A DNA stretch of 64,000 bases. It comes from Crotophaga sulcirostris. Taxonomy: Eukaryota > Chordata > Aves > Cuculiformes > Crotophagidae. The DNA lies in the NCBI GenBank assembly GCA_013397455.1, contig VYZB01000035.1, positions 1,607,637 through 1,671,636 on the forward strand, in the 5' to 3' direction. A program made the position numbers and the translations under genes. Positions 1 through 11,405 of the stretch are shown piece after piece (position 1 is the first letter of the stretch; each line of letters starts with the position of its first letter). The notes beneath the pieces are model-generated. The model had not been told where the DNA came from. It saw nothing but the letters and a program-made list of their open reading frames with translations, and did not search any database.

Positions 1-900
1 CTTCATCACAGTCCTTGCATTTGAATTGGCTGTCTGAATTCATATCAAAATGGTAATTAAAGATTAATGCCAGAACAGACGAGCTCAAACACAGTTATGA
101 CTGAGCTGACAAAAAGAAAGGTCTTCGTATTCTCAGGTGGTAGAGAGATTACTGGATAACACATGGAAAAAATACCTGCACAGAAAATACCCTGAAAAAA
201 ATCACAATTACTTGAGTTCTGGCCAGTTTCCCCTTCAAACTTTCCTGATAAATGCTCTGACAAATAGCATTATTTTTCTTATCTGAATGAGAGCAGTGTT
301 CGCTGGAGTCTAGTGAAATAATCACTTTTTCAGCTCTAATACTGTTCTTGGAGCAAGATGAAAACTAACAAGCAGAAAGTGAGGTAAAATACAGCATGCA
401 CTGCATATGGAAGAAAAGGACTAATAGTGGTAGGCTAGGGGAGGCAGGGAAGAAGCCATCTTCATAAAGCAGAAAACTGTACCCCTGACTCTTTTTGTTG
501 CAAGGGCTTAGAGTCCACTTTCACTATAGACAGAACAGTACTTTCAGACCATCTCCAGCTGCTAGAAATCTCTTCCCTCTGCAGCTTACTGCCCAGGAAC
601 CTCTGTCCTAGGGTTTCTAGACAGCGACCAAGGAAAGTGAAATTCTCCTTTGTGCTTCCTTCCTCTCAGCTGTCCTTTCAAGAGCTTCTTCTGCTCTTCA
701 GCTAGCCAGCTTTTCAAATCTCACTCCAGAATGAGGTTATCGCTTTTGGGAACCAGGTGTATATGGACAGGGGAAAAAAAATATTAAATTCCACTATTGA
801 TTTGCCTTCTGTGATTTGGTCACATAACATTAGCATTTGCCAAAGAAGAACAGGCAGGGTACCTGGGTTTGTTTCAGAGTTAGGAACAACTGAACATACG

Positions 901-938
901 AGAAAGAGGACAAAGAGGAAGAGGAGGAAGAGGAGGAG
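901..938 (+). repeat. Purine-rich (GGA/GAAGAG) simple repeat
   Basis: Imperfect runs of AGG, GAAGAG and GAGGAGG over about 38 bases, all purine on the plus strand. It gives a lysine- and arginine-rich chance frame that should not be read as a gene. It abuts the CTCF-type motif at 939. Confidence 0.8.
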
Positions 939-952
939 CCACTAGGGGGCAC
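939..952 (+). promoter_or_regulatory. CTCF-type binding motif
   Basis: CCACTAGGGGGCAC fits every position of the degenerate CTCF core CCASYAGRKGGCRS. The consensus carries about 22 bits, so about 0.03 matches are expected by chance on both strands of this window. It lies in ECHDC1 intron 3, directly after a purine-rich GGA repeat. Occupancy cannot be judged from sequence. Confidence 0.55.
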
Positions 953-1554
953 AAAAATCCTTCACCATTCTTGGCCATTATTCTGCCTTTCCTGAACCAT
1001 AAGGAAAGGCAGACTACACTGTAGATCACAAAAAGAAATCTCCCCAACAGGTTGAATAAAATGTGTTTTCTCTGACGACTGAAAGCTATGGGCTAAAGAA
1101 TCCTTGTGAAAATATAAAGGAAAAACATTTTTTTTTTGCCTTAGGGATGTCTGTGGACAGAAAACTTAAACTAATGCCCTTAACCTGAAACCAGACAAAA
1201 CTGTCTCATCTGCAGTGAGTTAGAGAGTAGAGATCTGCAACACTAGAGAACAGCAAATGCTATTCCTTATTCTATTAAGGTTTTATTTAATAAAGACTAT
1301 CAAATTCCATCAAACAAATGTTTGTTTTGAGTTGGCTATTGTAAAGAAACTCCAGTTCTGAATAAATACCTCAAACTCTCCCAAGGAAACAGAAAGTAAT
1401 GTTGTTTAACTATTCTTGGATCATTCCTGGTGACTCTTAAGACTTACATTTCAGCACTAGCATGAGATCTAGTTTCCTTCCAGAAAAATTTCAACAAAGT
1501 TATAATTAATACCTACACATTTCATTCTGCCCAATATATTTATTACATCGCTTC

Positions 1555-1858
1555 TGAGCTTGGAGGAGTTGACCCTTGAATATTAACCAGTTTTCTTGGG
1601 CTCCTCTTCTCTCCAGAACTTCATCCCATGGTACTCTACCAAGTAGATCCCTGAGGAGGCCAAAGTCTGCTCTCTTGAAGTGCAGGGTAATGAGCTTGCT
1701 GTGTGCTCTCCTTGCTGCCCTAAGGATCTTGAATTCCACCATTTCATGGTCACTACAATCAAGGCTGCTGTTAAGCTTCACATTCCCTTCCAGCCCCTCC
1801 TTGTTGGTGAGAACAAGCTCCAGCATAGCACCTCTCCTGGTTGGCTTCTGTTTCACTA
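1555..1858 (-). mobile_element. CR1 LINE internal fragment (endonuclease-RT linker of ORF2)
   Basis: The minus strand encodes a recognisable piece of CR1 ORF2: LELVLTNKEGLEGNVK, then CSDHEMVEFKILR, then FKRADFGLLRDLLGRVPWDE and GAQENWLIFK. This is the end of the endonuclease domain and the linker before the reverse transcriptase. It stays open over about 100 codons, but the element has no start, no RT core and no 3' tail, so it is dead. It is unusual because most CR1 copies keep only the 3' end. It sits in the gene's own orientation inside intron 3. Confidence 0.88.
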
Positions 1859-2633
1859 TTTTTATTTTTTAATTAATTTGCATAGCCAAATTCTGAAACT
1901 TGAAACAGACACAATAAAGCACCAGGATGACAGTTACCACAATTGCAAACAAAGCAGCACAGGAAGGCCCCCTTCACCTGCAGCTGACAAAGTCATATTT
2001 TACACATTGTCAAGAACCACGTATTAACCCATAAAAAGAATGACAGCACACAACTTGTCAAGACAGGCTGGCATGAATGAAAAACTGCCATCAAACCTTG
2101 ACCTCTTCAGGCTCAGAGTTACACAAATGACTCACCTGACTGGGCTACAAGATTAACGACAAAGCTTTACAGCACAAGAACTGTATCTGTCCTTCCATTT
2201 TATGCAGGTCCAAGCACAGTTTTGACAAAATTGACACCTTTCTGTAATAGCATCCATGCTGCTTAAATCTGGTTTTGACTTTATAAGACATGAGAAATGA
2301 TTACTTGTATATGCTTTTAAAGGTCAAACTATTGAAGCACATGTTATTTGATGTGTAAACTCACCACCTACTGCTCTGAGAAATGACTGCTTTAAAAGAA
2401 AAGCCTAAACAGAATTTGTAATGTACGCATTTATTGTTATGAATGAATTATAATAACACTTAAGCTATGGCTTAAAAGATCTGCCAGCACTTTTTTTAAA
2501 CTATTAAAAGCTCCATGCTCTGACTTGCAGGTAAAATTGCAGCATAGGCATAGTACAACATCTCTGTCTGAAAGGGATCTCAGAACATCAGAAAGCTGAT
2601 TTTTCTTCAAAAACTTAATTTGTATCACTACTT
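1859..2633. other. ECHDC1 intron 3, proximal part
   Basis: Unique AT-rich intron sequence between the CR1 fragment and the GC donor. Nothing else recognised. Confidence 0.6.
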
Positions 2634-2635
2634 GC
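2634..2635 (-). other. Non-canonical GC splice donor of ECHDC1 intron 3
   Basis: On the minus strand the exon ends CCCAG and continues GCAAGTAG. Apart from C in place of T at +2 this is a near-ideal donor (CAG|GCAAGT), the usual context of functional GC-AG introns. Using the next GT (four bases further on) would shift the frame, and reading through gives a TAG after GCA AGT/AAG-type codons. GC is therefore the most economical boundary. A sequencing error or a rare allele is the alternative. Confidence 0.75.
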
Positions 2636-2778
2636 CTGGGAGTTGGATATTGCTTTGACAGCATTCAAATCAGATCCTGAGCAAAAGGTGTTTCCTGCAC
2701 CATAGATAATAAGGCCTTTGCCATCCTTCCAGTTTTCCAGTTCAGTTACCCTCTCCTGGAGCTCTAGCATCATAGTGC
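2636..2778 (-). CDS. ECHDC1: ECHDC1 second coding exon (codons 74-121)
   Basis: This 143-base exon continues the frame of the exon at 8662-8881. Its first two bases complete the split glycine codon, and it ends in phase 0 after 48 codons without a stop. It begins GTMMLELQERVTELENWKDG and carries GAGNTFCSGSDLNAV. The latter is the crotonase segment whose backbone NH groups help form the oxyanion hole that stabilises the thioester enolate (family knowledge). The acceptor is GTGACAG, with AG at 2780-2779 and the exon starting at 2778. The exon ends CCCAG at 2636, followed by GCAAGTAG, so the donor is GC rather than GT. The end falls at the residue where I recall the human exon ending. Catalytic-domain exons with the GGG-type motif are not in the window and must lie left of position 1. 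Confidence 0.92.
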
Positions 2779-3074
2779 CTGTCACAAAAGGGGAGAAGAA
2801 AAATTTTTAAGAGGATTTTTTAACAGTCTTAAGTTTTACATTATACTTTTTACCTCCAAAACCAAGTTATCATTAATAAGTGATGGGCTTAAAAAGATAA
2901 TGGAAATCATCACCTTAAATATCACACACAAGAACTGACATATGTATTTTCCTCAAAGATGTACATCCTGAAATTTTGCAACATATTCTGCAATTTGTAT
3001 TTGTTACAGTGTACCACAGTGTAAGACCCAGGCCCTAAACAGGGAAATAAAGCCTATCTTATGAAAAATCCACA

Positions 3075-3956
3075 TGAGTGGAGGATCTCTGTGAAGATGG
3101 GGTGGTTCATCCTTGTTGACCCATTAGAGGGAAGGCAGGCCCTACAGAGGGATCTAGATAGGTTGGATCATTGGGCCAAGGTCAATTGTACAGGGTTCAG
3201 CAAGGCTCAGTGCCAGGTCCTGCACTTGGGCTGCAACAATCCCATGCAATGATACAGGTTTAGGGACGAATGGCTGCAAAGCTGTCTGGAGGAAAAGGAT
3301 CTGGTGTGTTGGTTGACAGCCAGCTGAACATGAGCCAGCAGTGTGCCCAGGTGGCCAAGAAGGCAAATAACATCCTGGCTTGTATGAGAATTAGTGTGGC
3401 CAGCAAAACAAGGGAAGTGATTGTGCCGCTGTACTCGGCGCTGGTGAGGCTGAACCTTGAATACTGTGTTCAGTTTTGGGTCCCTCAGTACAAGACATTG
3501 AGCTGTTGGAGCGTGTGCAGAGAATGGCAATGAAGCTGGTGAAGGGTCTGGAACACAAGTCATATGAGGGAACTCGGGCTGTTTAGTCTGGAGAAAACGA
3601 GGCTGAGGGGAGACCTTAATTGCTCTCTACAACTACCTGAAAGGAGGTTGTAGGGAGGCGGGTGTTGATCTCCCAAGTAACCAGTGACAGGACAACAGCA
3701 AATGGCCTCAAGTTGCATCAGGGGAGGTTTAAACTAGATATTAGGAAATATTACTTCATCAAAAGGTCAGTCAAGCATTGGAACAGGCTGCCCAGGGAAG
3801 TGTTTGAGTCATCATCCTTGGAGGTATTTAAAAGACATGTAGATGTGGCACTTAGGGACCTGGTTTAGTGGTGGACTTGACAGTGTCAGGTTTACGGTTG
3901 GACTTGATGACCTTAAAGGTCTTTTCCAACCTAAACAATTCTGTGATTCTGTATTG
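3075..3956 (+). mobile_element. CR1 LINE, 3' part (RT C terminus to tail), plus orientation
   Basis: About 880 bases. Broken frames give CR1 RT C-terminal pieces: DPLEGRQALQRDLDRLDHWA, then CQVLHLGCNNPMQ, then [21 protein letters not shown], then [13 protein letters not shown]. The frame changes between pieces, so the copy is mutated. It ends TTCTGTGATTCTGT, the typical CR1 tail. It lies antisense to ECHDC1 in intron 2, close to the second coding exon. Confidence 0.95.
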
Positions 3957-5204
3957 TACTCATAAAAAAACCACCCACTCAACAACAAAAGAAAACGCAA
4001 GGAGACAAACAAACTCTACCTGATTATTCTTGTTTGCATACTTTCAGGACACATGAATCTATTTAGATTTCTATTCAGATCCGTCCACCTACTTCTTTTC
4101 ATGTAATTTCACCCTGTCCAAAGAGCTGGCAGAGTACCAAAAAGAATCACTTGCAAGCTGGGTTCAAAGTACAAGCAGTCAATGTTAATAAAGATTCCGT
4201 AAAAAAAAAGGCTGAAGAGCAAAGATATTTAGGAGTTTTCATGCAAAAGAAAATAGATCTATTTGAAAATAGGAGCAAAATGCCTTTTATCTTTCAAAAG
4301 GACAAGGAAAAAAAAAGATCATTCTAAAACATCTTTGATTCCCTCCCTTGTATCTTTCTAGACAGGTTCTCCTTACAATGTATATACTAGGCTCCAAATG
4401 TATACATTGTACAGTAGTAGCTTTCTACTTCTAGCTCAAACAGTATTCTCGTATGTTCACATAATTCCCCTTCTTAATGTGGAACTCTACAAACTCCCAT
4501 TTCTAGAGCTTATCCTAGACTGCAGCATCTTCCACACCAACTGTGCTTACCCAGCATTAACTTAAAAGTTATTTGTCTCTGAATGCCTACATCACTCTTT
4601 CATAGTTTTAAGAGAAAACATTTACAGAAACTAACTCCAGAAAACAGTCTGTGTATAGGCTGATGATACTCTCTGCTTTATCCTCCTTTGACAAGAATTT
4701 AGATGGACCTTCTTCAGAGAGGAACGTGCTTTAGATTAATGCCTTCAAGGACTATTTCTTTTTCTGCCAAGAGCGCTGTTTTTTTGACCTAACACCTGCA
4801 TGCACAGAACTCAATCTGTTCTCAAATTGCCTGCTAGCAGCCATCCACACGTGGGAGACGATTTTTTTTCCTTTCCTGGTTGTTTTTCTTGCAGTTCCTT
4901 ATGAAGTAAGCTTCCCAGTACCAGGTCAAGAGTGCACTCTCAGTCAATCACTTCCACCATAGGCTGGGGCTCAGTCACTGAAATAGCACATTTTGACAAT
5001 GTTCCTGAGAAGAGCAATAATTAAGTGGGCATTACATATTATACACCAGAAAAACATTGGGTTGTTTTTTTTTCCCCACTGTCAGGTTCAGATTACGATC
5101 CTCTAACAAATTCCAGCACTTTTATCAGCTCCTTTCTCTTCTGTATGTATAATTTGGTCATGTTTTTTGTGTGTTGCACATTACAATTGCTTTCACTGAA
5201 TTTT
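3957..5204. other. ECHDC1 intron 2, no recognised feature
   Basis: AT-rich unique sequence with short A and T runs. No exon, RNA gene or clear repeat seen. Confidence 0.55.
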
Positions 5205-5605
5205 ATTTTGTTGATCTTGAGCTCTTTGTAGCAGTTAATCAAGATCACTTTGAATTCCACTCCTCTGCTCCAAATAATAATCTTCTTGGAAGCTCTCCCA
5301 ATTTGGGGTTATCTGACAATTTCAGCAGTTCACCTTCTATTCTCTTATCCAAGCCATGAATGAAAATACTTAGTAGAACTAGGTCTAGATTAAATTTCTG
5401 TGGGTTTTCACTTGAAATGCTTTCCCAGCCCAACAGCACACACAACAACAACTTTTCTGCAAATGCTGTTGTATAAATAGGTGTGCATCAATCTCATGGC
5501 TTTCACTTTCTGCATATTTGCCAAGTTTTCTTACAAGAAAGGTATTTGGGCTGTCATCCAGGCTTTGCCAGAGTCAAGATACAACACAACCACTGTTTGC
5601 GGTGC
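5205..5605 (-). mobile_element. Old CR1-clade LINE fragment (reverse transcriptase core), minus orientation
   Basis: The minus strand keeps a worn RT stretch. LDLVLLSIFIHGLDKRIEGE corresponds to the CR1 LGPVLFNIFINDLD-type segment, followed by LLKLSDNPKLG, in which the usual FADDTKLG catalytic motif has lost its aspartate pair. Sequence near 5545-5580 matches, in antisense, the AFDTVPH-type region. The divergence is much higher than in the other copies, so this is an old insertion. It has no 3' tail. Confidence 0.72.
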
Positions 5606-8600
5606 TTTCAATAGTCAAAGTACTAAGGTACTGAAGAGTCTTTCCATAGAGTATTATGAGCCAAAAATACGGAGTTTACAAAAAGGAATCATATGAACCA
5701 GTTCGATGGAAAAGAAGGGAACAAGAGACACTAGCCAGAGCCTGTCCTGTACTCCTGAAAGAGGATCTCTTCCATTACTGGCAACAGTGAGCTACTATTT
5801 TACCAAAAGACGTAGCCAATGACATTTGATATAATAAGGGGGACACAATACTAAAGCAAATTCTCATTCTGCCAGTCTTGGTCCTTCATTATTTGATATC
5901 AGTAAGTTCATGCTCTCCACAGAATTAAATCTACTTGGAAGTATAATTTGTTAGCATCTTATTTATAATCTGAGAATAAATGCTTTAAAATCAATTCTAG
6001 AAAATAAAATTATCACCAGTATTAACCAATTCCTGCAGGCTGGCTTCCTTCTCTTTTAAATTAAATTCAACTTTAGTTCAGCAAGAGGTTAGGCTGCTGA
6101 AATTGGTTCCACAAGGCTTAAACCGACATTATTAGCATTTGTTTCCAAAGAGACCATTTCAAACAGGTGGCTATCAGATTCCAATTAAGACGAGAGAAAA
6201 AAGGCATAACAACCTCCACATTGCCCATTAGCAATTTGCCAACAATTTTGTTCTGCTTTTGGTTCCATGAGTTGCTCAAGCTTAGAATAAACATAATTCG
6301 AGATAAAAAGCTACTGTGTAAAGCAAATGCCTGGCAAATAGGATTTCTCTCAACAGTTTAATGATGTTTTGCAGCTTTCTAAAGGAAGCCTACACATATC
6401 TATAAATTCACATCCGCCAGTATCAAGAAGCTCTGACACACAGAATCAACAGAATTTATTGGGGGGGGGCATTATCTACAGCTCTGGCTGATGAAGTCAA
6501 CCATATCTTGCTAAGGCAATTTAGGGACTGCATATCACATCCCTCTTCTTGCTTCTTCTGAAGCATATTATTTGATACAGAACAAAAGGAATGGAATCAG
6601 GCGCTTGCTAGCTCCTCAGCAACTACAGCTTACAGACAGTAATGTCAAAATAAAATGAAGAGTAGTATAAATTAATATGCCATACCATCCACTGCATCCG
6701 TCAAGAGGCCAGTATGATTTTGCTTCTAGTCTTTCCTCCTGTAACAGGAGACACTGGCAGAGGTGTGCAGTAGAAAGAAGCAGTAATCTCTTGAACTGCC
6801 ACAGTAAGATTTTTCAGAGCAAATTTTTGTGGCTATTGCCTGGAAAATGGAGTACTGCTCTCTACAAGGCTCTACACACTAATGTAAAACAGAACTGCCT
6901 AGTCCCAAGGCTCATTTGCTACAGGCTAATAAGGTTCTGCAACAGACAGAACTATTAACTTCCTCACAGATTTTTGTAGCTCCTTTTTGCTAACAGAGCA
7001 TCTAATTCACATACACTAGTAATTTATTTACACAGCAGTTCTATAAGGAGCGGAAATTATTTTACAGACCACTAATTGAGCCAGAGATAAAATATTTGCT
7101 AATTTTGGGTGCTCAACTTCAGATGCGTGACATGATTTCAGCACATTAACATTACATAGCACTTTGTATAATCAAAATGGAGCTACCAGTGGCCTAAATA
7201 GCAGCTGTGACTACTCAGAACTTCAACAAATCAGTTCACCCAGAAAATGGGGAATATAGTTGTAAGTGTCTATGAGAGTTTAGTTTAAGCAATTTAACTT
7301 GTATTACATCTGATCTCCATAGCAGAATGGTCTTTATCTGTCCTTTGTCCTTCTGCTATTACCTCTAATTTCTCTCATGCACCTTTCAATTTCCACAACA
7401 AATAAGCTACAAACACGTAGTCCAGAAGCTGTACGTTGCACAGATTTATTTTGAATCAAAATTAAAAATCAACCTGTAGAAACAGAGGAAACAACACATT
7501 ACAATTGTCCTTCTGAATGCCTCCCTCTTAGCATTCATATTATTAAACAATCTCCATGCTAACACACTTTAGCTACAACTTCTGAAGTCAAGTAATGATT
7601 TCATACATGAGTTTTTAAAGGGAAACAAAAGAGAAAGTGCAGGGACATTTAGGTGCATTACCACTGATTCTGTTGTTCTATCAGGTTCCCTTCCTTTCAG
7701 CTTACAATTATTAGTGGAAGGCTTAGACTGGCATTCTCTGCTTTGCTAGTGGGTTGCAAACACATTTGCTGACAGCAAAGGAACAGTGAGAACTGGGCAG
7801 GAAAATGGAACAGAAAAAAAAAAAGAAATTAACAAGATGACACAAATGTATACATTTCAAAATATTAAGAGACAAAGGCTTATGCACAGCTCAAACTCAG
7901 GCAGATGCAGACCCTGAATCTGTGCCACTTCTGCCTGAAGAGAACAGCATAAATTGGAATATTCTAGATAGTTAAGGAGAGAAAGAAAATATACCTGTCT
8001 TAGAGATCAAAAGTCTCTCATAATGCAAGATTAATAGCATAGGACTCTTCATTTTGATAGCTATGTATTGCTCAATACAAAAGCATAAAGTATATTAACT
8101 AGATTCCTAATCTGCAACAGCTGAGAATATTTATCTCATCTGATCTTTAATTAACCAGTCATTGGTATGGACACAAGGGAAATGAAGAAGAAATGGAAGC
8201 CAGTTTGGGTGACTGGGAAAGACTGAATTACAGAAGCTTAAGATACAGGAAAGTCTTTAGGTAAAGAACAAAGAAGTCACCTTTTCTACACCACCTACAA
8301 AACAAAGATATCTTCTCACCCCTATAAAAATTCTCTATATGTTTCCAGAGCAGTAGAGACAAAATGAGATACAAGAGAGCACAGTGGTAGAACCATGTGG
8401 ACCAAAAAAAGAGGGGGAAGAGGCATGTTCTGCCAGACAGTCCCTGTGTCGTTGAGAATTTCTTTTATTCTTATGATGTTTATGTCAAAACTACTATGCA
8501 GAACAGTGGGCATTTGCTGCACATCCAAATGAAATTTAAACATTTTGTCTTTTAACAAAGTAACAGTAACGCAAAGCTTTTTAATTTGTTTAGGCAAAAT

Positions 8601-8661
8601 GCTAAAAAGGGTAAATGAAGGAGAAAAAAAAAACCTAGCAACCCCATTAACTAATTAATAC
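5606..8661. other. ECHDC1 intron 2, remainder
   Basis: Unique AT-rich sequence with a G9 run at 6461-6469 and short A runs near 7815. No exon or clear mobile element found. Confidence 0.55.
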
Positions 8662-8883
8662 CTGTAAAAGCATTCATTAGCTTTGGGTTGTTCAAAGTAA
8701 GTATTCCAATGCCGTTGTCTTCTTTGGAGAGGCTAATAGATCCACCAGCAAACTGCTGAAGTTTCTTCTTTATCAATTCTTCCTCATAACCATGAGCACC
8801 ATTATACAGTGGCACCCTTCTCTGTTGTATTATTCTCTTCTTTGTAGTCTGAAGCAAGTTCTTCCACAGAGAAGCTGCCATTT
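8662..8883 (-). CDS. ECHDC1: ECHDC1 first coding exon (codons 1-73 plus one base)
   Basis: ECHDC1 decarboxylates ethylmalonyl-CoA and, more slowly, methylmalonyl-CoA. It removes side products of acetyl-CoA carboxylase in the cytosol (family knowledge). The exon opens after a strong acceptor (long pyrimidine tract, TTTCCAG at 8884-8890), has two untranslated bases, then ATG at 8881-8879. It reads 73 codons and the first base of a glycine codon. The donor GT is at 8661-8660 (ACAG|GTATTA). The peptide starts MAASLWKNLLQTTKKR and has a basic, acid-free first 30 residues. It then has the ECHDC1-typical LQQFAGGSISL segment and the crotonase strand and turn KEDNGIGILTLNNPKLMNAF at about residues 53-72. 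This ATG is chosen because it aligns with the family N terminus; +4 is G. The N-terminal 30 residues are less conserved than the rest. Identification rests on recognised family sequence, not a search. Confidence 0.93.
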
Positions 8884-11183
8884 CTGGAAAGAAAGAGAGA
8901 AAAAAAATTCAGTAAACTTTCTTTGAGATACACCTCAGCCCTTTGATAGAGAGGGAAGCTGGACAACAGAAACTAATATAAAGGTGATGCAATCACAGAA
9001 GTCTACTGAAATCACTGCAGATGGTGTCTGCAAAATTCTTAGTTTGAATCTACTCCCACAAAACTAACAGGAGTTTTATGAAGTTATTTTAGTAGTTAAG
9101 ACAGAAATTAGCATCTTTTAAAACCTTTTTTCTAAAAAACAGTCAAAAGTATTTCAGTGCAGAACGTGAAAGAGGCCCAAGAACTGTAGTAAGACACTTA
9201 TACATTCCATTAAACCAACTTAATCTGTACTGATCTTCCAAATTGTCCCCCTCCTACTGAAACACTCCCCTCCTCCGAAAACCCCTATACTTGTGTTGGT
9301 GGAGAAATCAAAAGCCCTAGTTTTCAGGATCTGGATCCCCTGCTTTTCTGTAAGCAACTATTACACTGCAAAACCTTCCTGAGAGAAATAAATAAGGAAC
9401 ATAAAAATTAAGAACGTTAAGACCATTCCCATATTGAGGTCTGTTCCCTGTCACCTAATTCAATTAACATATTGATCACACTCCATCTTAACATTTGATA
9501 GACTTCCCTGCTTCATGTTTTTCCCAGTTATTCCAGTAGCTCTTGTTCCACTTTGAATTTATCTTGCTTGGACACAGAGCACCAGAAACCTAGCAGTACA
9601 CCAATGGCTTATTCCTCTGCTATTTCCACTTAACAATGCATGCATGTATACCAGGAAATAACATGGAAGTCATTATCAAATATTTTTCTTGATCTGTGGT
9701 TCTGCTTTATTTTATTTACTTTGGAAAAGGGTCTACTGGAGAATGGGGTTGATGACTGAGTTGAAAGAAATTGGCTAAAGACTGAACCGGAGCCAGACAT
9801 ATGAAGTCATCTTAGAAGCCACTCAGAGTAGGAATCAAGAGAATCACCACAGGACACAGAAAAAGGTTTGCTATATTTAAATCTTGCAATTTGATAGATC
9901 AGTCCTACTTTTGCTCCAGCCCCCTTTTTAATGGATACAGATGTTCAGAAGACATGGTAGATGCTCATTTTTCAGAGAATGGGGAAAAGACCATCTCTGT
10001 TTCTAAACCATATTTGGCAGAAACAATATTATTTCAAAATTGGCAAAAAGCTCCTGGAAAGTTTTTCTAAGGTGAACACAAACATATTCACTGAGACAGA
10101 ATTTGGCGACAGCAATATTTTATGTTGTGTTCAGGGCATCTAGCAGTTTGCAGACTCAAATTTTTTAAAACATTTATTATATCCACATGAACAAGCAAAC
10201 ACACACTGAAAAAACACACACAATTAGCTTCTAATGAAAGAAGCGAACAGTCTTGTCAGGTGCACATTTATCTTGCCTCTAGCTGCACCATCCCACACTC
10301 AAGTGGAAAATGCTTCTGTTGGGGCAGGTATAATCCTCAGAGAAATGGAGGAAGGGTTTGCACAGCAACCACATTACGGCAGGTGGTTCAAAGAGAACTG
10401 CCTGTGCCAGTAGATTCATACTTGTCCTGTCATATTGCATGCATCAACACAGCATTATCTCACAAGCTTAATGCAAAGAAACTAATAAGACCTATGTGAA
10501 TCTATGCATTATAAGGTCAGGTCCACTGGAGCAGATAAAGGGGCCATTCTTTAATATCTGGTGAGACACTTCAAAGGGTCTTAAGAGTTCCTTACTAAAT
10601 TCAAGGTTTTAATGTGTCACAATCAACCTTTCTACACTGAAGTGTAAACTAATTTAAAAAATAAAATTCAATCAAGTTAAAATTTGACTGAATACAAGAT
10701 CCATTACTTCGTAAATAATATCATCCAACTGCTGCTGAACCTCAGCATTTCCAACTATGCACATTCTAATATTGTCTGTAGTATTTCAGCCATCGCCTTT
10801 CAGAGCTTTTAAAATTGTTTCTCTTGGTAAAATTTATTTGAGAGTGAAAACAGGTTCTCAGCTAAGTGATTCTTTTTATGTTCAGGCCCTCAGAAGACAA
10901 ACAGCCCTCCATTTTCTCTAAAACTTCAACAGTCATTCCCCAATGTACATTTATGCAATAAAACTTTCCACTTAGCTACTAGATTTTGCTCAGGAGGGAA
11001 CAAACATTAAAAACATGGATAGTGCAGGCTCTTGTTGCAAACTGTAGCTTGAACAACCAGCTCCCAGCTTTTAATGAATATAAAAACCTCCCAAATCCTC
11101 ATAAGAAAACAGACTAGATTTAATTCTCTAGGAAGCCACAGTGATTGGCTTGAAAGCAAAGGAGGGGGAAAAAAGGCTATTAT
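8884..11183. other. ECHDC1 intron 1, left part
   Basis: AT-rich unique sequence. The first bases next to the coding exon form the pyrimidine tract of the acceptor on the minus strand (8884-8910). Nothing else recognised. Confidence 0.55.
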
Positions 11184-11405
11184 CATAGAATCATTGAATG
11201 GTTTGGCTTGGAAGGGACCTCAAAGATCATCCAGTTCCAACCCACCTGCCATGGGCAGGGACACCTTCCACTGAAGTCGCTCAAAGCCTCATCCAACCTG
11301 AAAACCTCCAGGGAAGGGGCTTCCACAACTTCTCTAGGCAACCTGTTCCAGTGCCTCACCACCCTTACAGTAAAAAAATTCTTTCTAATATCTAATATTC
11401 TGTTA
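11184..11405 (-). mobile_element. CR1 LINE 3' end, minus orientation
   Basis: Begins CATAGAATCATTGAATGG, the reverse of a CR1 tail. It continues through GGAAGGGACCTCAAAGATCA, CCATGGGCAGGGACACCTTC and GGCAACCTGTTCCAGTGCCT. Only about 220 bases of the 3' end remain. It lies in ECHDC1 intron 1 in the gene's orientation. Confidence 0.95.

Larger units (their letters stand above)
1..1554. other. ECHDC1 intron 3, distal part
   Basis: AT-rich unique sequence. Apart from the purine repeat and the CTCF-type motif at 901-952, I see no exon, repeat or conserved reading frame on either strand. Confidence 0.6.

Noticed and set aside
757..945. Frame with a Lys/Arg-rich C terminus
   Set aside because: The basic end is the purine repeat at 901-938; the rest is intron of ECHDC1.
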